Source of the DNA: Burkholderiaceae bacterium
Lineage (GTDB): Bacteria > Pseudomonadota > Gammaproteobacteria > Burkholderiales > Burkholderiaceae_D
Assembly (NCBI GenBank): GCA_014379395.1
Contig: JACMLV010000437.1
Span: forward strand, 1 to 26,189
Length of the DNA stretch: 26,189 nt
Direction: 5' to 3'
Of the stretch, positions 1 through 7,035 are shown piece by piece. Position 1 is the first letter of the stretch; every line of letters starts with the position of its first letter. Below the pieces are notes generated by a model, which did not search any database, was not told the DNA's origin, and saw only the letters and a list, made by a program, of their open reading frames with translations. A program made the position numbers and the translations under genes.

Positions 1-1
1 C

Positions 2-85
2 TGCGAGGTCAAGGAGTTGGAATTTGCGACCTACAGCCGTGTCATCAGCTCATGGGAGCGCGAGCATTTGATGTTGTTGGTGTAG
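2..85 (+). CDS. 3' end of an unidentified gene, cut by the window start
   Basis: An open frame runs from the window edge to a TAG at 83-85 and gives 27 residues, ending in WEREHLMLLV. The residue mix (charged and hydrophobic, no low-complexity run) looks like real protein, and the frame stops 3 bp before the stop codon of the convergent antitoxin-like gene, a compact gene-to-gene junction. The other frames over this stretch are less protein-like. I do not recognise the family from so short a tail. The full gene lies to the left of the window and could be another cargo gene or a mobility gene. Confidence 0.4.
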   Translation, partial: CEVKELEFATYSRVISSWEREHLMLLV

Positions 86-88
86 GGG

Positions 89-301
89 CTATCGCCGTGA
101 CCGGCGGCGATTGTTCGCTTCAATGTCGGCTTGTGCCTTGGCGCGCCTTGCGGCAAATTCGGCTTCAACCTGATCATTTGGGATGCCGCGGCCGGCTCGC
201 GCAGAGGCCATGCCGGCCTCGACGCTGCGGCGCAGGAAATCTTCATATTCCCTCGCGTCGCACGGGGGCGGCATGGGCTTGTGTTTCTGATCATTCGACA
301 T
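89..301 (-). CDS. small RelB/stability-determinant-like antitoxin, no toxin partner visible
   Basis: A 70-residue protein with an ATG at 299-301 preceded by GGGAG six bases upstream. The middle of the protein (YEDFLRRSVEAG, then GIPNDQVEAEFAARRAKAQ) matches the layout of small RelB-like 'stability determinant' antitoxins: an aromatic-acidic helix with R/K-V, a short Gly/Pro turn, then (H/N)-D-x-V-x-A-E and a basic helix. The C-terminus is Arg-rich. Such antitoxins usually sit directly upstream of a RelE/ParE toxin. Here the sequence downstream on the same strand has no toxin frame before the window edge and is instead occupied by the tail of a convergent gene. It may be an orphan or degraded module. 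Family assignment is by motif impression only. Confidence 0.5.
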   Translation of the reverse strand: MSNDQKHKPMPPPCDAREYEDFLRRSVEAGMASARAGRGIPNDQVEAEFAARRAKAQADIEANNRRRSRR

Positions 302-361
302 GGCTGACTCCCGAACTAGCGGCGATCCCTTTCCGTATTCTAGCCAGCAGCGCGAAAATTT

Positions 362-501
362 TCAGAAGCAGTGTTCTGGCCCCGGAAAGCTGCCGTCCTT
401 GACCGCGCCGACGTAGGCTTGCACGGCGGCATCGATGCTGGTCTGGCCGTCCATGAAGTTCTTGAGGAAGCGCGCCTTGCGGCCGGGGACGCCCAGCAGG
501 T
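362..501 (-). pseudogene. detached 3' end of panB (partial duplicate)
   Basis: On the minus strand this encodes only the last ~45 residues of PanB, including NFMDGQTSID and GSFPGPEHCF followed by TGA. It aligns over ~137 bp with the end of the intact panB (7036-7178) with about 11 mismatches and one 3-bp deletion by hand count (about 92% identity). The deletion removes one Phe codon. Homology starts at the stop codon and breaks off abruptly at 501/502. There is no upstream part of the gene and no start codon, so it cannot make PanB. The differences are too many for a fresh duplication; this looks like a 3' end from a different panB allele left when foreign DNA entered behind panB. Confidence 0.85.
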
Positions 502-557
502 TTCAATCTGTTAGCGGCGTGATGTGCCGAGTATAAACGATGAGTGGTGATTCAAAT

Positions 558-572
558 ACGAGCCTTGCTCGT
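558..572 (-). terminator. hairpin downstream of the PIN-encoding frame, weak terminator candidate
   Basis: ACGAG and CTCGT form a perfect 5-bp stem around a 5-base loop, about 18 bases after the stop codon at 590-592. On the minus strand it is followed by ATTTG rather than a true T-run, so it is at best a weak intrinsic terminator. Confidence 0.3.
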
Positions 573-589
573 GGGCGAGGATCAAAGAA

Positions 590-1666
590 TTACTGTTTTT
601 GGGTTGTCTTTAATGCGGTATCTTGCGAGGCGTTTGCGTAGCCGCGCAAGAACGCCTCCTCTTCGCTGGTGCCGGGCGTAAATGCGGCACCGATTTTGAC
701 GCGCAGTCGCCTGCCCCCCTCCAATCCGCTCGACACATCAATTTCGGCACTCATGTAGCCAAGCGCGACAATCGCATCCTTTTCTTTGCGCTCGTCCATC
801 TTGTCGCCATGTTCCATCTCGACAAGCGCAAAGTAGACGGACCGAAGCTGTGCGGAAAAATCCGCATCAGTTTCGGCTAGGCGCATGGCGGTCGAAGCCA
901 CCAACAGGGCGATGTTGTCGATCGGGCCTTCCGAGTCAGTCCGGAGCTTTGCTTTTGCGCACCAGATGTCCATGACTGATGCCATTTTATTCGGTGAAGT
1001 GCTGGGGGCTTGAATGATGTGTGACAGGAGCACACTGGCGCCCGCCAAACTCTCTTGAAACGATTTGGCCGGGTCCCAAATTCTGTTGAGCACAGCCATC
1101 GCGTTGGCGTCTGCACGAAGGAATTTGATCGCCTCATTCAGCGACTTTGCCTTGTCAACCGAGGCGGGGATTGCGTAAGCAACATATCTAGGTTCAATGG
1201 AGATCCCGACTTTCCAAGAACATAGCGTTGCAATTTTTTGAGCCGCATCGCATATCGCTAGCGCTCCAGAATCCACGAGCGCGCTGATGATATCCAGCGT
1301 GCAAAGCACCATGACATTGGGGCGGTCTTCGGCGCAGTAAATCCGGAAGAAAAGATCGTCGGAATAGAGTTGAAATTCTTCCCTCTCCGCAATCATCTTT
1401 ATTTCTTCCGATGGCCAATGAAGGTAGTTGTTTTCTGGCGGCTTCACGGCATGAGGTTGTAGAATCCTCTCAAAATTTACTCTTAGCGTTTGCAACAGAT
1501 TGGCGCACTTGTCTCGCATGGCACCACCCAAGAAGGGCGTGGCTAATTTGGCCAGTTCGGCGACTGTGGCTTGTGCGATCGCGATTTTTGGGAAAATTTG
1601 GAACAGGAGCTCGAAGAGTCCCAAATCATGGGTGACGAGAAGAGCAGTGAAGTCCAGCAGCGGAAT
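590..1666 (-). CDS. -1 frame continuation of the DUF4365-TPR gene: PIN-like ribonuclease domain
   Basis: This frame continues the upstream gene if the ribosome (or a corrected sequence) moves back one base at the A8 run. It adds 358 residues, starting IPLLDFTALLVTHDLGL. The first ~125 residues look like a PIN domain: an acidic residue after a hydrophobic strand (LLD), a VAELAKL helix with Glu about 32 residues later, then YSDD with further acidic residues, followed by VLCTLDIISALVDSG. These match the usual PIN pattern of metal-binding acids and the strand-helix after the third acid. The rest is helical and unassigned, ending KTTQKQ. Read alone the frame opens at 1816, but the ~50 residues before the A-run are not protein-like and no good ribosome site precedes them, so independent expression is unlikely. 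The PIN call is by motif; the frame itself is secure. Confidence 0.7.
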   Translation of the reverse strand: MPLLDFTALLVTHDLGLFELLFQIFPKIAIAQATVAELAKLATPFLGGAMRDKCANLLQTLRVNFERILQPHAVKPPENNYLHWPSEEIKMIAEREEFQLYSDDLFFRIYCAEDRPNVMVLCTLDIISALVDSGALAICDAAQKIATLCSWKVGISIEPRYVAYAIPASVDKAKSLNEAIKFLRADANAMAVLNRIWDPAKSFQESLAGASVLLSHIIQAPSTSPNKMASVMDIWCAKAKLRTDSEGPIDNIALLVASTAMRLAETDADFSAQLRSVYFALVEMEHGDKMDERKEKDAIVALGYMSAEIDVSSGLEGGRRLRVKIGAAFTPGTSEEEAFLRGYANASQDTALKTTQKQ

Positions 1667-4548
1667 TTTTTTTGCATGTCCAATAGCGGAACGGCTTGCC
1701 ATTCGTGCGATGCCATGACCAGTTGATACTGGCGCTCGCCGTGCTTTGAATGCTTTCCAATTTCCCAGAGCAAGGGAAGATCCCCAACATTCATCAAGAT
1801 GTGTCGAGCACGCCAAGCGTAAGGAAATGGCATCTCGCCTCGCTGCAATTCGCGCGCGAGCTTTGTTTGATGGTTGATGCGTTCTTGATCGAACATATCA
1901 TGCCCCACGATCCTCTTTATCGTTTGCATGATTTCTTCGCTGCTGGCGTTTTCGGATACCTCGCTTTTGCGGATGATCTTCGACTCGGGGAACTTCGCAA
2001 AGAAGGCGTCGAACCTTGTGTTTAGCTTGCCGTTGTCTATTTTTTCCGACGCGGCCGCCATCGATAATCTCGCTCGAAGAATCATGGACAAAAACATGCC
2101 TTCTTCGATTTCATCCGCTTGGTCACAGAGCTCGCCGTATCTGAGGGCGAAATCAAAGACGCGGGCATCGGAGGGATCTGCCATGTGGACGAGGTTGAAA
2201 AGCAGCCGCAAGGAGTCGAGCTTTTTGTCCTTTGTGTCCGCCGTCGAAAGGATGGAGGACACAGTGGTGATAGCCTCTTGCCCAAAACCGCACCGGACAA
2301 CGATATTGATGTAGGTGTTGACAGCCAAAGGGTCCGACACGCCTTGGGCCATCAATGTTTTCAATGCGCCCAATGCTTCGGACGTATGGCCCAGCTTTTC
2401 GAGGGCCAAAGCCCTATATGCGGCCAAGCGTGAATTCTCCGAAAAGCGCCGTTGAGCATCCGCGCAGAGGTCAAGGAGCGCCTGCCACTCGCGAAGATTT
2501 GCCAAAGCCTGAGCGAGCAGCAGGGAGACTCGAAGGTTCAGCAACGATGCGGACGTCAGTCTGTTTGCCACCTCCTTGCATTTCTGCGCCTCGGTCGGAG
2601 TGGATGGATCGAGAATGCCAATAAGCTGTTGGGCTATGGCGATCGGTTGCCCAAGCTCTTTGTAGCTCTTCCATAGCTTGGCGGCAGCAGCGTCGCTTGC
2701 CAAACCGTTGTCCTCGACCGTCACAAAATATTCAACCAGCGCGGCGTATGGCTTCAAATGCGTGTGCGTGTTTAGGGTTGAAAGCCACTGGTCCTGTTGG
2801 CTGGTTCTGACGATGCGGTGTGCCGAAAGCGATGCCATCGCTGCGGCCTCTCCAAAAGACGGGAGATCAATGTTCAGCCGAGGCAGCGATTGTTCGAAGA
2901 ACTCCACGCACTCGTCATCGCGTTTTAGATTGTGGAGGAAAGTGACCCGATGGCTGGCGACGAGGTCCTCGAATGGCAACCGCATGTTCGCCTCGAGCGC
3001 TAATTTTAGATCGCCACAGTGGGTAGCGATCAACTCAAGTGCCTTCTGGAGGTTGGCCAAATGAGGTCTCGCGTTGCCTGCGCTTCTTATGAGCGGCAAT
3101 GCTTCTTTTTGTTTTCCAAGGATGATCGAGGATGCGCTCCAAATGTCGGCCAAGTAGTCGATGTTCGGAGGCCAGCCGACACGCTGGAATTCTTTGACTG
3201 CCGCTTGCACGTCATCCCACACCTGCACGAGCAGGTCAATGTCCGTCTTGGCTGGTCCAGAGGGCGGCAGATGCACGTCGTAGTCACTGGATGTGAGCTT
3301 AAGCGCCAGACTGAATCTAGACCTGGCGCGAAGCATCAGGAAAAGCTGCTTGCCATTCTTGATCGAAGTGCTTTGCGCCAAGCCCTGCGCGCAAACATCA
3401 AGAGTTTGCTCAAAGTCGCTTTGCATGCAATAGATAATCGCCTTTGCCATCAGGCTTTCGACCCCATCAAAGGAGTTGGCGCATTCCAAGGCCTCGGTAA
3501 ACTTTCCCTCCGCAGCAAGAACGCGAGCTCGCATGCCCAAGGTCATCGGGCTGGTATCGGTTAACTTGGCTAAGACGTGTGAAAGGTCGACCGCGCCATC
3601 GACATTCTCACGGTAAAGCAGTCGGATTTCGCTCTCTGCCCACGATGCTATATTTTTTGGCGGACTATTCGGAACGCTTGCGGATTCAGCATAGGCATCT
3701 CGAGAAGCGGTTTCATCGCCCAGCAGTTGGTATAGGCGACCACGTAAATGCCAGTAGTCTGATCGCTCCAAGGGAACCGCACTTTGTAGCAATGTTTCAG
3801 CTTCGTCGAGATTTGCTGCGGCGCTGACCGCATCTCCGTCTTTTAGGTGGTGGTCCGCGTCGCGGAAATGCCATGGCATTGTTCCGGCCCTTGGGCTCGG
3901 CCAGGATTCCTCTGGATTTTCAGCCATCACGTCAAAGAATCCACCGCCACGCTCCGCGAAGTTTGCCGGAATGTTTCCAATCATGGTGGCGCGATCGTCG
4001 TCGCTCAAATCGGGGCGCCGTGCCTCCATCGAGACGTCCAGCGCTTGCCCTACCCGGCCAAGTTTGAGGATTCGCTCCACTTCGCCGGAAAGGTTGCTCG
4101 AATTTGTGAGTTGATTTGCAACGGGAATCCGAAGCGTCACGCTGTCCTTGTCCAGACTTACTCGTCGCAACTCCTCATGAATCCAGACGTAATAAAGCAG
4201 ACAATTTTTGGGAACGTCAGGGGCGACGGTGAGATCCGCAAGTACCAAAAGCACAGGCTCGCTGGTTTGCCGATAATAGTTAACGGTGCTAGTGCTTAGC
4301 TCGATGGAGTAGAACTCTCCCGTGGTATTGATACTTGGATGTAGCGTGCCCTTGAGCTGGACCCTGAAAATATTGCGCGCGTAGCCCTCGCGGAGATCTT
4401 GGATCTGGAAATCGAATCCAAAATCCTCCGTGCCGCCTAAATTCGTGGAGGCCCAGTCATTTGGCATGTTCGCACCAAAAGATTTTTCCGCTAATCTACC
4501 GATCCTCTGGGATTCATTGACCTGTGGAAGTTTTACGGGGTCCGACAC
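1543..4548 (-). CDS. DUF4365 nuclease-like domain plus long TPR-like array (zero-frame product)
   Basis: I chose the GTG at 4546-4548 because GGAG lies six bases upstream; a TTG at 4579-4581 gives 11 more residues but has only a weak TAGG. The zero-frame product is about 1,001 residues. Residues ~15-160 resemble DUF4365, a PD-(D/E)XK-like fold: Glu in LAEKSF (~21), Asp in FGFDFQ (~46), Gln and Lys in FRVQLKGT (~64, 66), then a (Y/W)...EPVLLVLADL strand. Residues ~230-940 are repeated helix pairs of TPR type (for example YWHLRGRLYQLLGDETASRDAYAE and YRALALEKLGHTSEALGALK, shown shortened here to YRALALEKLG). After the A8 run the zero frame degenerates. With the -1 frame the product would be ~1,319 residues ending in a PIN domain. 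It is divergent from the SEC-C gene across a 159-bp spacer. Family-level functions for DUF4365 are predicted, not proven; a role in defence is inference from architecture and island context. Confidence 0.75.
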   Translation of the reverse strand: MSDPVKLPQVNESQRIGRLAEKSFGANMPNDWASTNLGGTEDFGFDFQIQDLREGYARNIFRVQLKGTLHPSINTTGEFYSIELSTSTVNYYRQTSEPVLLVLADLTVAPDVPKNCLLYYVWIHEELRRVSLDKDSVTLRIPVANQLTNSSNLSGEVERILKLGRVGQALDVSMEARRPDLSDDDRATMIGNIPANFAERGGGFFDVMAENPEESWPSPRAGTMPWHFRDADHHLKDGDAVSAAANLDEAETLLQSAVPLERSDYWHLRGRLYQLLGDETASRDAYAESASVPNSPPKNIASWAESEIRLLYRENVDGAVDLSHVLAKLTDTSPMTLGMRARVLAAEGKFTEALECANSFDGVESLMAKAIIYCMQSDFEQTLDVCAQGLAQSTSIKNGKQLFLMLRARSRFSLALKLTSSDYDVHLPPSGPAKTDIDLLVQVWDDVQAAVKEFQRVGWPPNIDYLADIWSASSIILGKQKEALPLIRSAGNARPHLANLQKALELIATHCGDLKLALEANMRLPFEDLVASHRVTFLHNLKRDDECVEFFEQSLPRLNIDLPSFGEAAAMASLSAHRIVRTSQQDQWLSTLNTHTHLKPYAALVEYFVTVEDNGLASDAAAAKLWKSYKELGQPIAIAQQLIGILDPSTPTEAQKCKEVANRLTSASLLNLRVSLLLAQALANLREWQALLDLCADAQRRFSENSRLAAYRALALEKLGHTSEALGALKTLMAQGVSDPLAVNTYINIVVRCGFGQEAITTVSSILSTADTKDKKLDSLRLLFNLVHMADPSDARVFDFALRYGELCDQADEIEEGMFLSMILRARLSMAAASEKIDNGKLNTRFDAFFAKFPESKIIRKSEVSENASSEEIMQTIKRIVGHDMFDQERINHQTKLARELQRGEMPFPYAWRARHILMNVGDLPLLWEIGKHSKHGERQYQLVMASHEWQAVPLLDMQKKFRCWTSLLFSSPMIWDSSSSCSKFSQKSRSHKPQSPNWPN
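1666..1673 (-). other. A8 slippery run / frameshift point between TPR array and PIN domain
   Basis: The plus strand reads T8 here, so the coding strand reads ATG CAA AAA AAA TTC in the upstream frame. That gives the heptamer A-AAA-AAA in the phase needed for -1 slippage. Slipping by one base gives AAA-AAA-ATT-CCG and enters the PIN frame exactly. Without slippage translation adds about 41 poor-quality, Ser-rich residues and stops at 1543. I saw no convincing stem-loop just downstream and only a weak GGA upstream as possible stimulators. A homopolymer sequencing error or a real inactivating indel explains it equally well. Confidence 0.75.
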
Positions 4549-4707
4549 TGGCGTCTCCAAGTTGCTAGTTGTGTTTGGCAAAGTCTAAGCCTAGTCGGAT
4601 GGCGCTCTGTGACACAATCATGTATTGCTAAGAGTATCATGCCGATGCTTTTTGGCATCTTTTTTGTAGTGATCGTGTGCCGTAAACAGCAATTCGAGGA
4701 GCCCGCA
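4549..4707. promoter_or_regulatory. shared divergent promoter region of the two-gene module
   Basis: This 159-bp, AT-richer spacer separates the two divergent GTG starts and must hold both promoters. I could not fix convincing -35/-10 pairs with normal spacing on either strand; TATCAT at 4635-4640 is a possible -10 for the plus gene. The arrangement allows shared control of both genes. Confidence 0.45.
4644..4665 (+). terminator. hairpin plus T6 in the leader of the SEC-C gene (possible attenuator)
   Basis: GATGC and GCATC pair around a six-base loop (TTTTTG) and are followed directly by six T residues, the form of a short intrinsic terminator. An alternative pairing ATGCC/GGCAT overlaps it. 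It lies 42 bases before the chosen GTG start and no plus-strand gene ends before it, so it would act on the leader transcript of the downstream gene. The stem is short, so strength is doubtful. Confidence 0.35.
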
Positions 4708-6936
4708 GTGAGCAAGAAAATATCCAGCATTCCCACAATTGTGGAGCAGAGCGACAGGCTGCTGGTGAGCCGCCGTGCTCCGCGTGCGGAAGACGATGTG
4801 TTCGCAGATTTGGCCGTCCTGTGCCGCTCGCCGGGGTTTGTCCACGCTATCGCCCACATGTGCATGGCGGATAACATGATTGGCTACCTCGACGAAGCCA
4901 CGCCCGAGGACATGCTCAAACTTTACACTCCGTCCAGGCTGGCCCGAAACGAAATGAACGTTCTTATTGGGCTTTGGGTGAAGGGGGCGATGGATTTCAC
5001 GGAGCCAAGCAGCGAAATCATTGAGGCTTATGTCCGTCGGAGCAGGGAGCTTTCAGAAGAGATTCACGAGGCCATGAACGCGCCGATCATGGCATCCATG
5101 AGAGAACTGTTTGCAGGCGGCAGCGAAAGCGCAACGCGCGCGCCCGACCCAATCAGCAGTGGCGTTTCGATGCGGGAAGCGATTTTTTATAGCGGGGAGA
5201 GCGCATTCGCCTTCCAATACCGGGATTTTGCCCCAGTGAGGTATGGCGCCGACGACGATTGGATCGTAAAGAACATGGAGTTCTCGATGAAGGAGGCCGC
5301 GATCATAGCTCGTGCGGTGGCCCGAACCATCGACGAGCAAGCCAGCGCGGCAAATGCGAGGGCGCGGGGCGATTTCGAGAAGATCGAATCGCCGCTGGAT
5401 ATTTTCACGTTTTCGGCAGCCGACATCGCGATGACTGCAAAGGTGCCGGCCGAGGTCTGCGAGCAAGTGCTGCGCGCGTTTTCTTACCCAGTTGGCGACT
5501 TTAACGAGCAGTTCGTCAAAGTGGATTCGAGGAATACTGCGGCGATCATGCCAGTGCTGCGCAGGGGCGAGCGCTACGTTGTATTCAACTCAGTCGATCT
5601 TTATGAAGTCCTCTACCAAGCTCCGTATTTTTGGATGCTTGGCGACAAGGCATATCGCCCCACCGCAGCGGACAACCGAGGTAAGTTCACTGAGGAGTTT
5701 GCCCAGGAACGCTTGGCGTCTGTATTCGGGGTGCCGCGGACCCTGCTCAACGTGAAGCTTATGCGCTCGACAGTTGTGGCCGGCGAGATTGATGTTTTGG
5801 TCGTTTTCTCGAAACTCGCGATCGTCCTGCAAGCGAAGTCCAAGCAGTTGACGGCGGCGGCTCGGCAGGGCAACGAAAAACAGATCGAGGTGGATTTCGC
5901 CGCAGCCGTCCAAGACGCGTGCGACCAAGGGATGGATTGCGCGCAAATGCTTTTTGACTCGTCGATAAAGCTGGTCGCCCCCGACGGCCGCACGATCGAG
6001 CAGCCGAACATCGAGAAAGTGTTCGTCGTTTGCTTGGTGGCTGACCACTATCCCGCTCTGGCGGCGCAGGCGCGCCAATTCTTGAAGTTTGACCCAGTGG
6101 CGCGTGTCGCGCCGCCACTGGTGATGGACGTGTTCCTTCTGGACGCGATGGCCGAAATGCTAAGCTCGCCACTTCATTTCTTGAGCTATCTCGACCGCCG
6201 TTGCGCATACGCCGACCAAGTGATGGCGTCTCACGAACTCAACATTTTGGGCTTTCACCTAGCGCACAATCTGTGGATGAGCGAGGAGGCCAACCTCTTC
6301 CATCTGTGGGATGACTTCGGTATCGATTTGGAGCTTTCGATGTTGGCTCGCCGGGACGGGCTGGCAGCCCCGTGGACGCCGCCGGGACTGCTGACCCTGT
6401 TCGACCAGACAGCTTTTGGCAAGCTCTTAAAAAGCATCGAGCGCCATCCAGATCCTGGCATGGTTGAATTGGGATTTGCAATCCTCGGGATGAACGGCTA
6501 TTCGGTCAAGCAGGGGAGCGCTGCGATTGATGAAATTTCAAGGCTGTCCAGGCTCGATGGACTTCCACACGATTTCACCGTGCAGATGCAAAACGGCATT
6601 GGCCTGACGTTCCACTGCTCGCCGCGTCCCGAGCGGGCGGCCCGCGACCACCTTCTCGATCACTGCGCGAGGCGTAAATACGTGCAGCGGGCATCTCGCT
6701 GGTTTGGCGTCGTTGTGGACCCCGCCAGCGGCAATATGCGTATTGGAGTTATGCTTGATTTTCCCTGGACCAAAGACGATTCGCTCGAGGTGGCGACAGT
6801 CCACATGGTCCGTAAGTCGAATGTCTCCCGCAATGATCTCCGCGCGCTTACGCTTCCTCGCACGCAACCCAAGGTTGGCCGCAATGATCCATGCCCTTGT
6901 GGCAGCGGGAAAAAATATAAGCGGTGCTGCAGCTAA
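4708..6936 (+). CDS. PD-(D/E)XK-like protein with C-terminal SEC-C zinc motif
   Basis: The GTG at 4708 has GAGGAG six bases upstream and gives 742 residues. An upstream GTG at 4609 is in frame, but the extra 33 residues run through the leader hairpin and have no ribosome site. Residues ~1-320 are mostly helical and unassigned. Residues ~325-385 look like a restriction-type nuclease core: Glu-Glu in FTEEFAQER (~329-330), Asp in GEIDVLVVF (~362), Gln and Lys in VLQAKSKQ (~375, 377), a D-x(n)-QxK form. The C-terminus carries NDPCPCGSGKKYKRCC, a textbook SEC-C motif that binds zinc through Cys/Cys/Cys-Cys (or Cys-His) and is found in SecA and many unrelated proteins. The middle-to-C-terminal part (~390-720) is unassigned. 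Nothing suggests a role in secretion. Its divergent partner also has a D..QxK domain. A defence role is inferred, not shown. Confidence 0.75.
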   Translation: MSKKISSIPTIVEQSDRLLVSRRAPRAEDDVFADLAVLCRSPGFVHAIAHMCMADNMIGYLDEATPEDMLKLYTPSRLARNEMNVLIGLWVKGAMDFTEPSSEIIEAYVRRSRELSEEIHEAMNAPIMASMRELFAGGSESATRAPDPISSGVSMREAIFYSGESAFAFQYRDFAPVRYGADDDWIVKNMEFSMKEAAIIARAVARTIDEQASAANARARGDFEKIESPLDIFTFSAADIAMTAKVPAEVCEQVLRAFSYPVGDFNEQFVKVDSRNTAAIMPVLRRGERYVVFNSVDLYEVLYQAPYFWMLGDKAYRPTAADNRGKFTEEFAQERLASVFGVPRTLLNVKLMRSTVVAGEIDVLVVFSKLAIVLQAKSKQLTAAARQGNEKQIEVDFAAAVQDACDQGMDCAQMLFDSSIKLVAPDGRTIEQPNIEKVFVVCLVADHYPALAAQARQFLKFDPVARVAPPLVMDVFLLDAMAEMLSSPLHFLSYLDRRCAYADQVMASHELNILGFHLAHNLWMSEEANLFHLWDDFGIDLELSMLARRDGLAAPWTPPGLLTLFDQTAFGKLLKSIERHPDPGMVELGFAILGMNGYSVKQGSAAIDEISRLSRLDGLPHDFTVQMQNGIGLTFHCSPRPERAARDHLLDHCARRKYVQRASRWFGVVVDPASGNMRIGVMLDFPWTKDDSLEVATVHMVRKSNVSRNDLRALTLPRTQPKVGRNDPCPCGSGKKYKRCCS

Positions 6937-7035
6937 GTACTTTCCTAAACGGTGGGGCTAGCGGCTATTGCCAACTCGACTGATAACTGTGCTTGCATTT
7001 ATTCTTTCAATGTTACTGGGCCTTTTCATTCAGTT

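Noticed and set aside
3019..3564. Plus-strand frames inside the DUF4365-TPR gene, such as the 181-codon one
   Set aside because: They overlap the TPR-like array in the minus frame, which has the better residue pattern; no ribosome sites or motifs.
4579..4581. TTG start for the DUF4365-TPR gene
   Set aside because: The GTG 33 bases downstream has GGAG at six bases, while the TTG has only a weak TAGG. It cannot be fully excluded.
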